From Bythopirellula goksoeyrii (GTDB taxonomy: Bacteria; Planctomycetota; Planctomycetia; Pirellulales; Lacipirellulaceae): DNA of 64,000 nucleotides. Below are positions 29,983-37,817 of the stretch, piece after piece; within the stretch, counting starts at the first letter, position 1, and every line of letters starts with the position of its first letter. The stretch is from the NCBI RefSeq assembly GCF_008065115.1, contig NZ_CP042913.1:966338-1030337 (forward strand). Direction: 5' to 3'. The notes under the pieces were generated by a model. The model did no database searches. It was not told the origin of the DNA and worked only from the letters and a program-made list of their open reading frames with translations. Made by a program: the position numbers and the translations under genes.

Positions 29983-30935
29983 GTAAGGAGAGATGCGAAT
30001 ACGGCCCCAAGCATCAGATATGTTGCTGTCTCAGGTACTGCATGGTTGGTTGCTGTAAGAGCCATTCCGGTTCCGTAACCTCTCTGCCATGAAAAGAAAT
30101 CGGATCCGTCGCTATCACCATCGCCATCGGCATCTCCGCTGGCGCTGACTGCATAGGCACCTCGCCAGAGCGTCAAATCCGCCTCATTGACCATACCATC
30201 TCCAGAGAAATCGCCCATGGGAGGAGCTTCTTGGAGGAAGAAAGTGCTTATCGCAAAAACATCGTTGATTTGCTGTTGGGTCATCTGATCGCTCGTACCG
30301 CCAGGACTCATCAGGTTGGGGATTTTCGAGGGCGTATGGCTCAACCCCAGATTGTGTCCAATCTCGTGGGCTATCACCCCGGCTACCTGATCGCGACCAT
30401 TCTGCGTGGACAACTTGGAACTTCCTATGTAGGCGGCGATTCCATTTCCTCCTACGTACCCGATGCCAGCGACATAACTTGAACCGAGCTTCTTGAAACC
30501 GGGGGCGACTTCTACAAAGAACAAATTGATAACCCGATAGTCAACATGTAGTTTTCCCGCCGTCCCTGCATAGTTAACGATCTGGGCGAGGTCTGCCTGC
30601 GGACGCACTACGTCAGGAGACAAGAGGCCTTGATAAGCAAAGCTGCTGGCATACTGGGTAACACTTGGCAAGAAGCGAATGTCGATACCCGCTTGAGCCC
30701 AGATCGAGTCGACCCCGGCTTCGATACTCGCGCGCTGCTCGGCAGTGCCAAATGCAGTCGCGGTTTGTGACCCATCGGTAAGCGAAGTCTGAATAAGCTG
30801 CACTTCAACCCGGTGGGTGATGGGGAGCGGTGGATCAACGATCAGTGTCGCATGTACTGTGTTCGACCAAGCGCAGACGCTCAGCAGCGCCAGTACATGC
30901 GCAATCTGCGCATGGCGGCAGGAACGTTTCGACAT
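29955..30935 (-). CDS. secreted matrixin-like metalloprotease with dockerin-like and PEP-CTERM-like tail
   Basis: A zinc peptidase of 326 residues from ATG 30935, which has GAGG upstream; the frame opens at 30968. After the signal peptide the catalytic motif is AHEIGHNLGLSH (HExxHxxGxxH), followed by the Met-turn NLMSPGG, as in metzincins. Then comes a dockerin-like segment (GDFSGDGMVNEADLTLW...DADGDGDSDGSDFFSWQRGYG) and VPETATYLMLGAVFASLLTSRWRKPAV, a PEP-CTERM variant with VPET instead of VPEP. The final basic residues are encoded by a dispersed repeat. Confidence 0.83.
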   Translation of the reverse strand: MSKRSCRHAQIAHVLALLSVCAWSNTVHATLIVDPPLPITHRVEVQLIQTSLTDGSQTATAFGTAEQRASIEAGVDSIWAQAGIDIRFLPSVTQYASSFAYQGLLSPDVVRPQADLAQIVNYAGTAGKLHVDYRVINLFFVEVAPGFKKLGSSYVAGIGYVGGNGIAAYIGSSKLSTQNGRDQVAGVIAHEIGHNLGLSHTPSKIPNLMSPGGTSDQMTQQQINDVFAISTFFLQEAPPMGDFSGDGMVNEADLTLWRGAYAVSASGDADGDGDSDGSDFFSWQRGYGTGMALTATNHAVPETATYLMLGAVFASLLTSRWRKPAV

Positions 30936-31059
30936 GGAGAGCCTCTCCTCAAAGTTTGCGGCTTGCAAAACACTGCGTTCCGGGGCAGTGCGACGGACAA
31001 GATGACTCGATTATTCCAAAATAGTAGGGAGACTGCAAGTTTTGTTCTCGCAGGCAATG

Positions 31060-31554
31060 CTATCCCCGACGCATTGCTCGATCGATATCCCGCTGCATTT
31101 CCTGCTTCTTCATCGTTTCCCGCTTGTCGTAGAGTTTCTTTCCCTTACAAAGCCCGAGGAGAACTTTGGCCCTGCCAGACTTGAAATACATCTTCAGCGG
31201 GACCAGCGTCAGATTCTTCTCCGTGGCCAGAGCGGCAAACTTGTTCATTTCCCGGCGGTGCATGAGTAGCTTGCGACGCCGCTTAGGAACGTGATTCAAT
31301 TGGTGCGAAAAGCTGTATTCCTGGATGTCGCAACCCACGAGCCAGACTTCCCCCTTTTCCAGCCGCGCATAGGCTTCTTCGAGTGAAAGCTGACCATTGC
31401 GCAGGCTTTTTACTTCACTTCCCACCAGCACGATGCCACACTCCAAGGTGTCGATCACCGTGTAGTTGTGTCGCGCCTTGCGATTGTCGGAAATGACCTT
31501 CTCGTTCTTGTCGCCCTTCGTGGCTGACGACTTCTCTTTCTTGTGCTTGGCCGT
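31060..31554 (-). CDS. smpB: SsrA-binding protein SmpB with apparent ACG start
   Basis: SmpB carries tmRNA to stalled ribosomes. The conserved core is complete: VISDNRKARHNYTVIDTLECGIVLVGSEVKSLR, the GCDIQEYSF strand, HVPKRRRKLLMHRREM, and the basic C-terminal tail ending DKRETMKKQEMQRDIDRAMRRG. No ATG, GTG or TTG exists near the expected N-terminus. An excellent ribosome binding site (GGGGAGG) is placed 8-9 bases before an ACG at 31554, which would give MAKHKKEK and a normal 164-residue SmpB. The only usual start in frame is TTG 31665, which adds 37 residues coded inside an inverted repeat. Confidence 0.85.
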   Translation of the reverse strand, partial: TAKHKKEKSSATKGDKNEKVISDNRKARHNYTVIDTLECGIVLVGSEVKSLRNGQLSLEEAYARLEKGEVWLVGCDIQEYSFSHQLNHVPKRRRKLLMHRREMNKFAALATEKNLTLVPLKMYFKSGRAKVLLGLCKGKKLYDKRETMKKQEMQRDIDRAMRRG

Positions 31555-31668
31555 AACTAGTCCCTCCCCATGGTGCAGTGAGCTACTGAGTATACCAAAA
31601 GGAGGGAAACTCTTCCTAGCCAGAGCCTTGCCTCGAATAAACGGGAAGGTACCACAGCGCAGCAAAAC

Positions 31669-31716
31669 GCGATTTGAGGCCGCCAGAGGGAGGCGTATGG
31701 GCGAACCTCAAATCGC
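31669..31716. repeat. inverted repeat between smpB and a small gene
   Basis: An 11-bp perfect inverted repeat (GCGATTTGAGG at 31669-31679 with 31706-31716) encloses a GC-rich loop containing CGCCAGAGGGAGGCG, itself a small hairpin. Flanking bases (about 31650-31740) continue as an imperfect match. It is probably a mobile palindromic element. Confidence 0.7.
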
Positions 31717-31749
31717 GGAGGCGGCTGTTTTCATACCACTTTGGGTCGA

Positions 31750-32064
31750 TCACTCCGCGAGCGGAGGCGGGGTGTTGATGCCCGGTTGGGCCGGAAATCC
31801 AGTTGGGGGGAAGAAATCTGACAACGAACCCAAGACAGGCGACTTCGGTTTCTGCTGTGGCTCGTTGAACAACTCCTGCAAGTCGGAATGCAGTTCTACG
31901 CATTGGACATATCGCTGGCGGACCTCAGAATTGGCTAGCAGTTTTTCCAGCCTTTGGGTACTTGCGGCGTCTATGTTTTCATCCAGAAGCCCCCAAATAA
32001 GGGCTTCGGCTTCATCCAATAGCTGTTGAGAGTTTTCAGTTGGATTGGGATTATCGGGACTCAT
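31750..32064 (-). CDS. small protein resembling N-terminus of planctomycete FecR-like regulators
   Basis: A 104-residue protein with AAGGA before the ATG. Residues 12-70 form an acidic helical region (LLDEAEALIWGLLDENIDAAS...LANSEVRQRYVQCVELHSDLQELF). It resembles the first segment of planctomycete FecR/LamG-type anti-sigma-like proteins, which normally continue into a membrane helix and a secreted domain. Here it ends after a Pro-rich stretch with no membrane segment, so it may be a truncated or minimal form. No cognate sigma gene is adjacent. Assignment is tentative. Confidence 0.5.
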   Translation of the reverse strand: MSPDNPNPTENSQQLLDEAEALIWGLLDENIDAASTQRLEKLLANSEVRQRYVQCVELHSDLQELFNEPQQKPKSPVLGSLSDFFPPTGFPAQPGINTPPPLAE

Positions 32065-32494
32065 GTCATATTTCCTTCTCAGCTCAAAATCGGAGACGAT
32101 CCAGTCGAAAACCCATACTGCTAACGCGTCCGTTGTTCCTATCAGTGTGACCCTCCTTAAGGATGGACTAGCATTATTAAGAACGTATTACTTGCGCGTT
32201 GGATTTCCGTGAACTTGCTAGGCAATGGACTGCCTTCTGGGGTAGGCTCCTAGGGGGGAGAAAAGTAATCGCAAATGATGTGCCGATGTACAGAATTCGC
32301 CATTTCCCGGCAATGGCGGTTCCCCCATGCTGGCACTTGAGTAGATGGTGCCCAATCTCATGGCACCTTCGCCCGGAAAAGAAGCCTTCGTGCGGGAATC
32401 ACCTAGTAGAATGCTGCCGTGTTAGTCGATCGGCAAATCAAAGAGGCCGGGCATGATACTAGTGTCTGGCCCAAGTGGCGGTGGAGAAAATTGC
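32065..32494. other. gap without a recognised gene
   Basis: About 430 bases between two minus-strand genes. A plus-strand frame at 32199-32456 and a minus-strand open stretch around 32200-32420 exist, but neither has a ribosome binding site or a recognised family. The promoter of the small acidic protein gene should be at its left end. Possibly remains of a gene. Confidence 0.4.
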
Positions 32495-33757
32495 TCAAGC
32501 AGGACGAGAGCCTCGCAAACTGAATGCACAGCAGGCAAGTCCCAAGAAGAGTACTGCGCTCGTCGGCTCGGGAATCGTCACCTCGTAGCCGATCAAATCG
32601 AAGGAGCGCATGTCGTTTTGTCGGATTGGAGAAATCTCTCCAAATGCCAGTGTCGGATCCATGATTCCCAACCCTAGATGGTCCTTCCAATGGCTCGCCT
32701 GTCGGCCATCGCCAGCAAATGAACCCGTGGCAAAGCGTATCTCGGTTCCTCCCCCAAAGCTTCCATCAATTTGATCAAAAATCGCATCATAACCGGGAAT
32801 CATCCAGCGCGGAGTCGTCGTAAACTCAGCGGCTGTGGTTGGGTTGAGAATCGTACCTGGTGGAAAAAAGGATGAGGCATTGCCGCTCTCAAAGCGAAAA
32901 AGATCTAACGAAGTTGGTGCCACGTCTAAGGCAACTTGCCCCTGGCTAAGTACAAAATCAACGTAATCGACGTCGGAAATGAATCCCAAAATATGGCCGA
33001 TCTCATGCGCCGCCACGCTTTCGAAATCAAATGTTCCCGCATTAACACCATCACTGTTGTCAAAATCGAAAGGAAGCGTATTACTGAAAACTATGTTGCC
33101 GTCCGAAGCGCCAAACTGGAAGTCAAGGTCGCCAAAGCGATTATCGAAGTTCAGCGCCTTGGCATTCGCTTTGGTAACTTGCAGGGTACCATCAAACCCA
33201 AACCCTGGCGCAGCAAATGCCGTCGCTTCGACTGATGTGGGGAGAAAGGCAACGATTCCATCATCCGCTTCTCCGTCAGCCGCGTCATCGACCATCGCAT
33301 TGCGGATCACATCATAATCATCAAACAAGAGTACGGAATCCGCTCCACCGATGATGCCTGCATCCAGGGGTGCGAGATCCGCATCAATCGTCACGACTAT
33401 GGGGTCAGCAATAAAAGCTTCCCACTGCTGAGCCGCGCGATTAAATGCAGCCATGGCGGGGGCATTCGCTGAAAGAACTGGACCTGGATTGATGATAATG
33501 TTGAAAGAACCAAGCGCGGCTATTTCTCTACTATCAACCGATAGGGAAGAGGAAGCAAACGACCGGGAAGAAGAAGTCGGGCGACTCATTGGCAGCGGCA
33601 CGAGTTGGGAAGTAATCAATGCGGACTGCTGGCTCCGACCATCATCAATGGCTACAGAGAGTGCTGACGAAGAAAACCAAGAAAAGACTATTCCTGAAAA
33701 CGCGCAGCATAGGATTGGCCGCAGAGCGACAAGAAACGGAACTGACTTCAAATTCAT
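32495..33757 (-). CDS. NF038122-type secreted metalloprotease with PEP-CTERM tail
   Basis: A 420-residue secreted zinc protease. A signal peptide (about residues 1-37) precedes NIIINPGPVLSANAPAMAAFNRAAQQWEAFIADPI, the usual opening of this family. The catalytic motif is AAHEIGHILGFISDVD, a metzincin-like HExxHxxG followed by an Asp-rich loop. The tail IPEPTSAVLFLGLACCAFSLRGSRPA is a PEP-CTERM signal. GGGGGAG precedes the ATG. This is the second PEP-CTERM-type metalloprotease within 4 kb, and a role in trimming surface or matrix proteins is inferred. Confidence 0.85.
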   Translation of the reverse strand: MNLKSVPFLVALRPILCCAFSGIVFSWFSSSALSVAIDDGRSQQSALITSQLVPLPMSRPTSSSRSFASSSLSVDSREIAALGSFNIIINPGPVLSANAPAMAAFNRAAQQWEAFIADPIVVTIDADLAPLDAGIIGGADSVLLFDDYDVIRNAMVDDAADGEADDGIVAFLPTSVEATAFAAPGFGFDGTLQVTKANAKALNFDNRFGDLDFQFGASDGNIVFSNTLPFDFDNSDGVNAGTFDFESVAAHEIGHILGFISDVDYVDFVLSQGQVALDVAPTSLDLFRFESGNASSFFPPGTILNPTTAAEFTTTPRWMIPGYDAIFDQIDGSFGGGTEIRFATGSFAGDGRQASHWKDHLGLGIMDPTLAFGEISPIRQNDMRSFDLIGYEVTIPEPTSAVLFLGLACCAFSLRGSRPA

Positions 33758-33953
33758 TAGACTCCCCCTTGATGAGAACTACGACCCAAGCAATAGGGTC
33801 CGCAGCGCTCATGAATTTCAGGCTACGACATATCCTGTTGTAACCTGTAGAGAATCCGAGTCAATTATTCAGGTAAGAAAATAGGTGAAAAGCACCTATT
33901 TCGCATTCTGCCCTGAATTGTCAGAAGCAAAAACTGCAAGAGAAGGCTGGAAA

Positions 33954-34475
33954 TCAGGCTTCGGCAAGGCCGTTGAGCTCATCGCAGTCACAGTCAGGAC
34001 CACACTCCCCGTGGGACTCGCTCATTTCGATTTCTTCCGGGGTAGCTTCGCGAACCTCACAAACCTTGACATCAAAACACAACGTTAATCCTGCCAAGGG
34101 ATGGTTGCCGTCGACTGTCACGGTCTCGTCATCAAAGTCGACCACCGTGACGATAACGTCCTCTTCTTCCTCTTCGTCCGCGAGCGCGAATTGCATGCCG
34201 ACTTCCAAATCATCCACGTCGGCAAACTCGTCGCGGGGCATGGCAAGGCACAATTCCTCCAGCCGTTCCCCGTAAGCATCGGGGGGGGAAATCGTAACTT
34301 GGAGTGTGTCCCCAGCTTCACGTCCCTCCAAGGCTTTCTCTAGTCCGGGGATGATCTCCTGCATGCCATGCAGATACGTAAGAGGACCCTCATCGCCGCT
34401 GGAATCGATTTCATCGCCGGATTGATCCGTGAGGCGGTACTCGATGGCGACGATCTTATGTTTGGCAATTTGCAT
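33954..34475 (-). CDS. slyD: FKBP-type peptidyl-prolyl isomerase, SlyD-like
   Basis: A prolyl isomerase/chaperone of 173 residues starting at ATG 34475. The FKBP part is interrupted by an insert-in-flap domain (YGERLEELCLAMPRDEFADVDDLEVGMQFALA...VDGNHPLAGLTLCFDVKV), as in SlyD. The catalytic part shows IEYRLTDQSGDEIDSS and GPLTYLHGMQEIIPGLEKALEG. The tail has a short metal-binding set (HGECGPDCDCDE), smaller than in E. coli SlyD but likely able to bind nickel or zinc. A terminator separates it from the upstream gene. Confidence 0.92.
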   Translation of the reverse strand: MQIAKHKIVAIEYRLTDQSGDEIDSSGDEGPLTYLHGMQEIIPGLEKALEGREAGDTLQVTISPPDAYGERLEELCLAMPRDEFADVDDLEVGMQFALADEEEEEDVIVTVVDFDDETVTVDGNHPLAGLTLCFDVKVCEVREATPEEIEMSESHGECGPDCDCDELNGLAEA

Positions 34476-34492
34476 GGGATTGTCTTGTGCTA

Positions 34493-34548
34493 GAAAGAAA
34501 AAACCCCTCCACAGAACAACCCTCGTCAAAGGGAATCTGTGGAAGGGG
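34493..34548 (-). terminator. Rho-independent terminator (minus strand)
   Basis: On the minus strand a 12-bp stem with one bulge (34548-34536 with 34515-34504) runs into TTTTTTC. It ends the small 72-residue protein gene just before slyD. Confidence 0.8.
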
Positions 34549-34556
34549 AGTGTAAG

Positions 34557-34775
34557 TTAGGCCAAAACTTCAGACTTCATTGCCGCAAAGCCAGTCTCGG
34601 TGAGGCTGTAGCCTCCCTTGAAACTCTCCTGAAAGAGGAGGTCTCTTTCTGTCAACTGGCGCAAAGAAGTATGGTGCTTGTCCCATAAGGGGCCATGGAA
34701 ACAGAGCATCTCGCCCTCATCCATAAGATACTGACGAAACACTTCCATTACAGACTTCTCGGCGGCAGTTAGCAT
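34557..34775 (-). CDS. small conserved-looking winged-helix-like protein
   Basis: Seventy-two residues with AGGGA before the ATG. The sequence AAEKSVMEVFRQYLMDEGEML...TSLRQLTERDLLFQESFKGGYSLTETGFAAM has the helix-helix-helix-wing pattern of small winged-helix proteins, ending in the SLTETG-type wing common in MarR/PadR-like folds. DNA binding is possible but unproved. A clear terminator follows, so it is its own transcript unit. Confidence 0.6.
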   Translation of the reverse strand: MLTAAEKSVMEVFRQYLMDEGEMLCFHGPLWDKHHTSLRQLTERDLLFQESFKGGYSLTETGFAAMKSEVLA

Positions 34776-34887
34776 GACTTCCCTACGGTTAATGACTATC
34801 TAAGTGTGTAATCCGAACCTGCCGCGCTGTTTCTGATTCTTGAAAAACCAGAAAGCTCGGGAGATTCATCGAACTTCCGACCCGGCT

Positions 34888-35214
34888 CTAGTAGCGACGA
34901 CCACCTCCGCCACCGCCACCACCACCACCACGATATCCACCGCCGCCACCGCCACGGGGACGCTCTTCACGAGGACGCGCTTCGTTCACCTTGAGGGGGC
35001 GACCGTCATGCTCCTTGTCATTGAGTGCTTCCACGGCTGCGTCGGCATCCGCGCCGTTTTCCATTTCAACAAATCCGAATCCTTTGCTCCTGCCCGATTC
35101 TCGATCCATGATCACGTCGGCACTGCGGACTGGCCCGAAGGGTGAAAACAAGGCCTCCAGATCCGCGTTCGTCACACCATAACTTAGATTTCCACAATAA
35201 AGCTTCTTACCCAC
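34888..35214 (-). CDS. RRM-type glycine-rich RNA-binding protein
   Basis: One RNA recognition motif (residues 2-78) with RNP2 [10 protein letters not shown] and RNP1 KGFGFVEM, followed by an Arg/Gly tail ([16 protein letters not shown]...). Such proteins in cyanobacteria and planctomycetes are cold-induced RNA chaperones. GTG 35214 (or TTG 35217) is chosen because GAGGAG lies just upstream and the family usually starts close to the first strand; the frame is open to 35370. A hairpin in the leader (35242-35263, GGCCCC/GGGGCC) could regulate translation. Confidence 0.88.
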   Translation of the reverse strand: MGKKLYCGNLSYGVTNADLEALFSPFGPVRSADVIMDRESGRSKGFGFVEMENGADADAAVEALNDKEHDGRPLKVNEARPREERPRGGGGGGYRGGGGGGGGGGRRY

Positions 35215-35483
35215 CAAAACTCTCCTCGAAAACGCAAACTCGGCCCCACTCAATCTCGGGGCCACAAGAGCAGACCCACACGGGGGCCTATACGCAACAA
35301 CCGGCGAATGAGTCTTCGGGCCCTTCTTGAGAGAGGAGAGCGGCGGTAACCCGTTCGACGAGCCGAGCAACCGAATATTTTACGATATTTGCCACAAAGT
35401 TGGTATGGTTATTTCCCCAGAAAATATGCAATTCTTGTCCCCCTGCTGTTTTTCTCGCATAATCGCATCCTCGCCAGGACCAG

Positions 35484-36221
35484 ATGTCTCCCCCAGAGGG
35501 AAGATTCGAGCCTGCATTTCTTACCGACCCAGCCAAACTTCCCATTGCAACCTCTGGCCCAGCTCTTATGAAAACGTCTACTAGAATTGCTGGCCATCTA
35601 ATAGCCTCTCTCGTGGGAGTCCTCAGACGCACATGTCGGATGCGACTGCACGACGACCCGCGACCCGAGTTGCGTCTAGCAGGAAAACCCTATGTTTTTG
35701 CTGTGCTGCATGCCCACCAACTTGCCACCGTGCTCGATGCCGAAACGGATGTCGCTGCCATGGTGTCGCAATCGGCCGATGGTGACCTCTTGGTACCCGT
35801 TCTTAAGTCAGTTGGAGTCCTACCCATTCGAGGATCGAGCCGACAGCGTGGCAGAGACAAGGGAGGCCTGAAAGCGCTCGACGAAATGATCGCGCATGTG
35901 GAGAGTGGCAAGCCAGCCTACATTGCGATCGACGGACCGCGTGGCCCTCGCAATCGAGTTCGCAAAGGGATCGCCCAACTCTCCATGAGCACCGGCGCCC
36001 CCGTTCTCGCTGCAGTCGCCATCCCTACGCGCCGGTGGATAGTGGGCAGGGCATGGGACCGGATGCAAATCCCTAAACCTTTCAGCACCATCGACGGCTA
36101 CTTTGCCGAGCCACTTTATCCAGGCGAAGAGGAAAGCGTCGAACAATTCCGCCGCCGCATCGAAGCGACAATCAACGCACTCGAAGCCGAGCACGATCCG
36201 ACTGAAGCGCCTCAGCCATAA
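35484..36221 (+). CDS. DUF374-type lysophospholipid acyltransferase family protein
   Basis: A 245-residue protein from ATG 35484 (a shorter start is ATG 35568). It matches the DUF374 branch of acyltransferases: VFAVLHAHQLATV with the catalytic His, MVSQSADGDLLVPVLKSVGVLPIRGSSRQRG, and YIAIDGPRGPRNRVRKGIAQLSMSTGAPVL. The family resembles lipid A late acyltransferases in fold and may act in outer-membrane lipid assembly; the substrate is unknown. Confidence 0.85.
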   Translation: MSPPEGRFEPAFLTDPAKLPIATSGPALMKTSTRIAGHLIASLVGVLRRTCRMRLHDDPRPELRLAGKPYVFAVLHAHQLATVLDAETDVAAMVSQSADGDLLVPVLKSVGVLPIRGSSRQRGRDKGGLKALDEMIAHVESGKPAYIAIDGPRGPRNRVRKGIAQLSMSTGAPVLAAVAIPTRRWIVGRAWDRMQIPKPFSTIDGYFAEPLYPGEEESVEQFRRRIEATINALEAEHDPTEAPQP

Positions 36222-36254
36222 AAGCGTGCACTCCGGTCGCGATAGTTCCTCGCC

Positions 36255-37751
36255 TCATTGCTTGACGGCGTTTCGCCGATTATCTCGTTTGCTAAACCAT
36301 GCAGGAATAGCAAGTAAATGCAGGGCAGTGGCAATCACACTCAGCGTGGTCAATGGCACAAACGTTTGGAGTTTAGTCAATTGATTGGGATAGTGGTAAT
36401 CAAACGCCACGGCAGGCGACACGGTGGCATGCACAAAGATGACCAACATTACGCAATTACCGATCGTAGACGGCCAGAATGCCCACCACTTCTCACGTTT
36501 CAATATGAGACCGAGCAATCCCAGAGGCAGATGCATGGTAGCTGCAACGAAGAGAATGTCTAACAGGCTCTTACTCACTTCGCTCGCAGGTATCGCACCG
36601 GTTAGCGAAGCCAAAGCTCCTACTACCGCTACCCAGGCCAATACTCCAGCTTGTAGCCAAAACGAAAACTTTCCGGCAGCGATCAGGCGTGCTGGCCGCC
36701 TACACCAACGGGAAAACTTATCTACCCAGTTCGAAGGCTGGGCTTGGATTGGCGCGCCGCAGAGGTAGCAATTCAGATCATCTCGCAATTCGGCCGCGGA
36801 GGCATAACGATCTCGGGGTTGTTTCTCCAGGCATTTGCAGCAAATAGTCTGCAAATCGTCGGGCACCTCGGCAGCGTGGTCCGGGAATGCCACCGACTGA
36901 TCACTCCGCAGTTTATCGAGTATTTCGACATAGCTGTCGCCTTCATAGGGCGTTTTGAGCAGAAGTAGTTCGTAGAGCAACACGCCCAACGCGTAGACAT
37001 CTGTCGCTTGGGTGACCTGAGGTGAGTCGCGTTCAAGTTGCTCCGGCGCCATATAGAGCGGCGTACCTACCAGGAGGCTCGAACGTGTATCGTGCAAACT
37101 CGCTTGCACCAACTTCGCCAAACCAAAATCGGTCAATCGCGGCTCATAGTCGGCAAGCTCAGCAGAAGGTGAAGATGTATCGCATGGCTCGAGCATAATG
37201 TTGCTTGGCTTCAGATCGCGATGCAATACTCCCTGCTGGTGGGCATAGTGGACTGCCTCAGCTAATTGGGCAACGAATTCTGCCGCCTGCTGCGGCTCGA
37301 CTGGTGTCTTACGAGCGGCGAGCCAATCGCCCAAATCAGGACCAACGCAATAGGCAGACGCAATATAGGGGACGGGACCTGTGAATTGAGCATCGAAGAT
37401 CGGCACAATCGCTGGATGATCCAACTGGGCAGCGGTCGTCGCTTCGCCTTCAAATCGTTTGAGCCGCTCGGCGTCGATCAGCACTTCAGGACGAGGGAGC
37501 TTGAGTGCCACCTCGCGGTTGAGTTCCGCATCGTATGCCAAAAAGACGACTCCGAATGAACCGTGGCCTACGATTCTCTCAATGCGATATTTGCCAACCG
37601 TTCGGGTTGTATGACTCGGAGTAAATGAAGTGGATAGCGAAGCGTTTTGTTCCCAAAGCTCGTTGAGCCGCTCAACTACTTCGTCGGCCGAAGGTCGCAC
37701 GTCCGCCGTTGGCGTTGTTTCGTTCTCTTGATTGGGAAGTTGTCGTTGCAT
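36255..37751 (-). CDS. membrane Ser/Thr protein kinase (downstream paralogue)
   Basis: Hanks-type kinase of about 498 residues. The kinase domain (about 52-320) shows the Gly loop VGHGSFGVVFLAYD, Lys in VALKLPRPE, catalytic loop VLHRDLKPSNIM, TDFG, and MAPEQ. C-terminal to it are four or so hydrophobic segments (about 365-480), so the kinase is cytosolic and anchored. It lies 66 bases downstream of a near-identical paralogue and probably belongs to the same operon as the sigma factor gene upstream. Catalytic residues are all present. Target unknown. Confidence 0.9.
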   Translation of the reverse strand: MQRQLPNQENETTPTADVRPSADEVVERLNELWEQNASLSTSFTPSHTTRTVGKYRIERIVGHGSFGVVFLAYDAELNREVALKLPRPEVLIDAERLKRFEGEATTAAQLDHPAIVPIFDAQFTGPVPYIASAYCVGPDLGDWLAARKTPVEPQQAAEFVAQLAEAVHYAHQQGVLHRDLKPSNIMLEPCDTSSPSAELADYEPRLTDFGLAKLVQASLHDTRSSLLVGTPLYMAPEQLERDSPQVTQATDVYALGVLLYELLLLKTPYEGDSYVEILDKLRSDQSVAFPDHAAEVPDDLQTICCKCLEKQPRDRYASAAELRDDLNCYLCGAPIQAQPSNWVDKFSRWCRRPARLIAAGKFSFWLQAGVLAWVAVVGALASLTGAIPASEVSKSLLDILFVAATMHLPLGLLGLILKREKWWAFWPSTIGNCVMLVIFVHATVSPAVAFDYHYPNQLTKLQTFVPLTTLSVIATALHLLAIPAWFSKRDNRRNAVKQ

Positions 37752-37817
37752 GGCCAATTGTCAACTGATTGCTCGCCGATTTAAGCACACAATTTGTTGC
37801 CGCTTTGTGCTCCTATG

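Noticed and set aside
31060-31665. A second, frameshifted start for smpB at ATG in CACCATGGGG
   Set aside because: That frame stops after four codons (ATGGGGAGGGACTAG), so it cannot start SmpB.
32199-32456. An 85-residue plus-strand frame
   Set aside because: No start signal or family; composition is uneven. Left as an unexplained gap.
34840-35145. Plus-strand frame rich in Thr and His across CACCAC repeats
   Set aside because: It is the antisense of the Gly-rich tail of the RRM protein.
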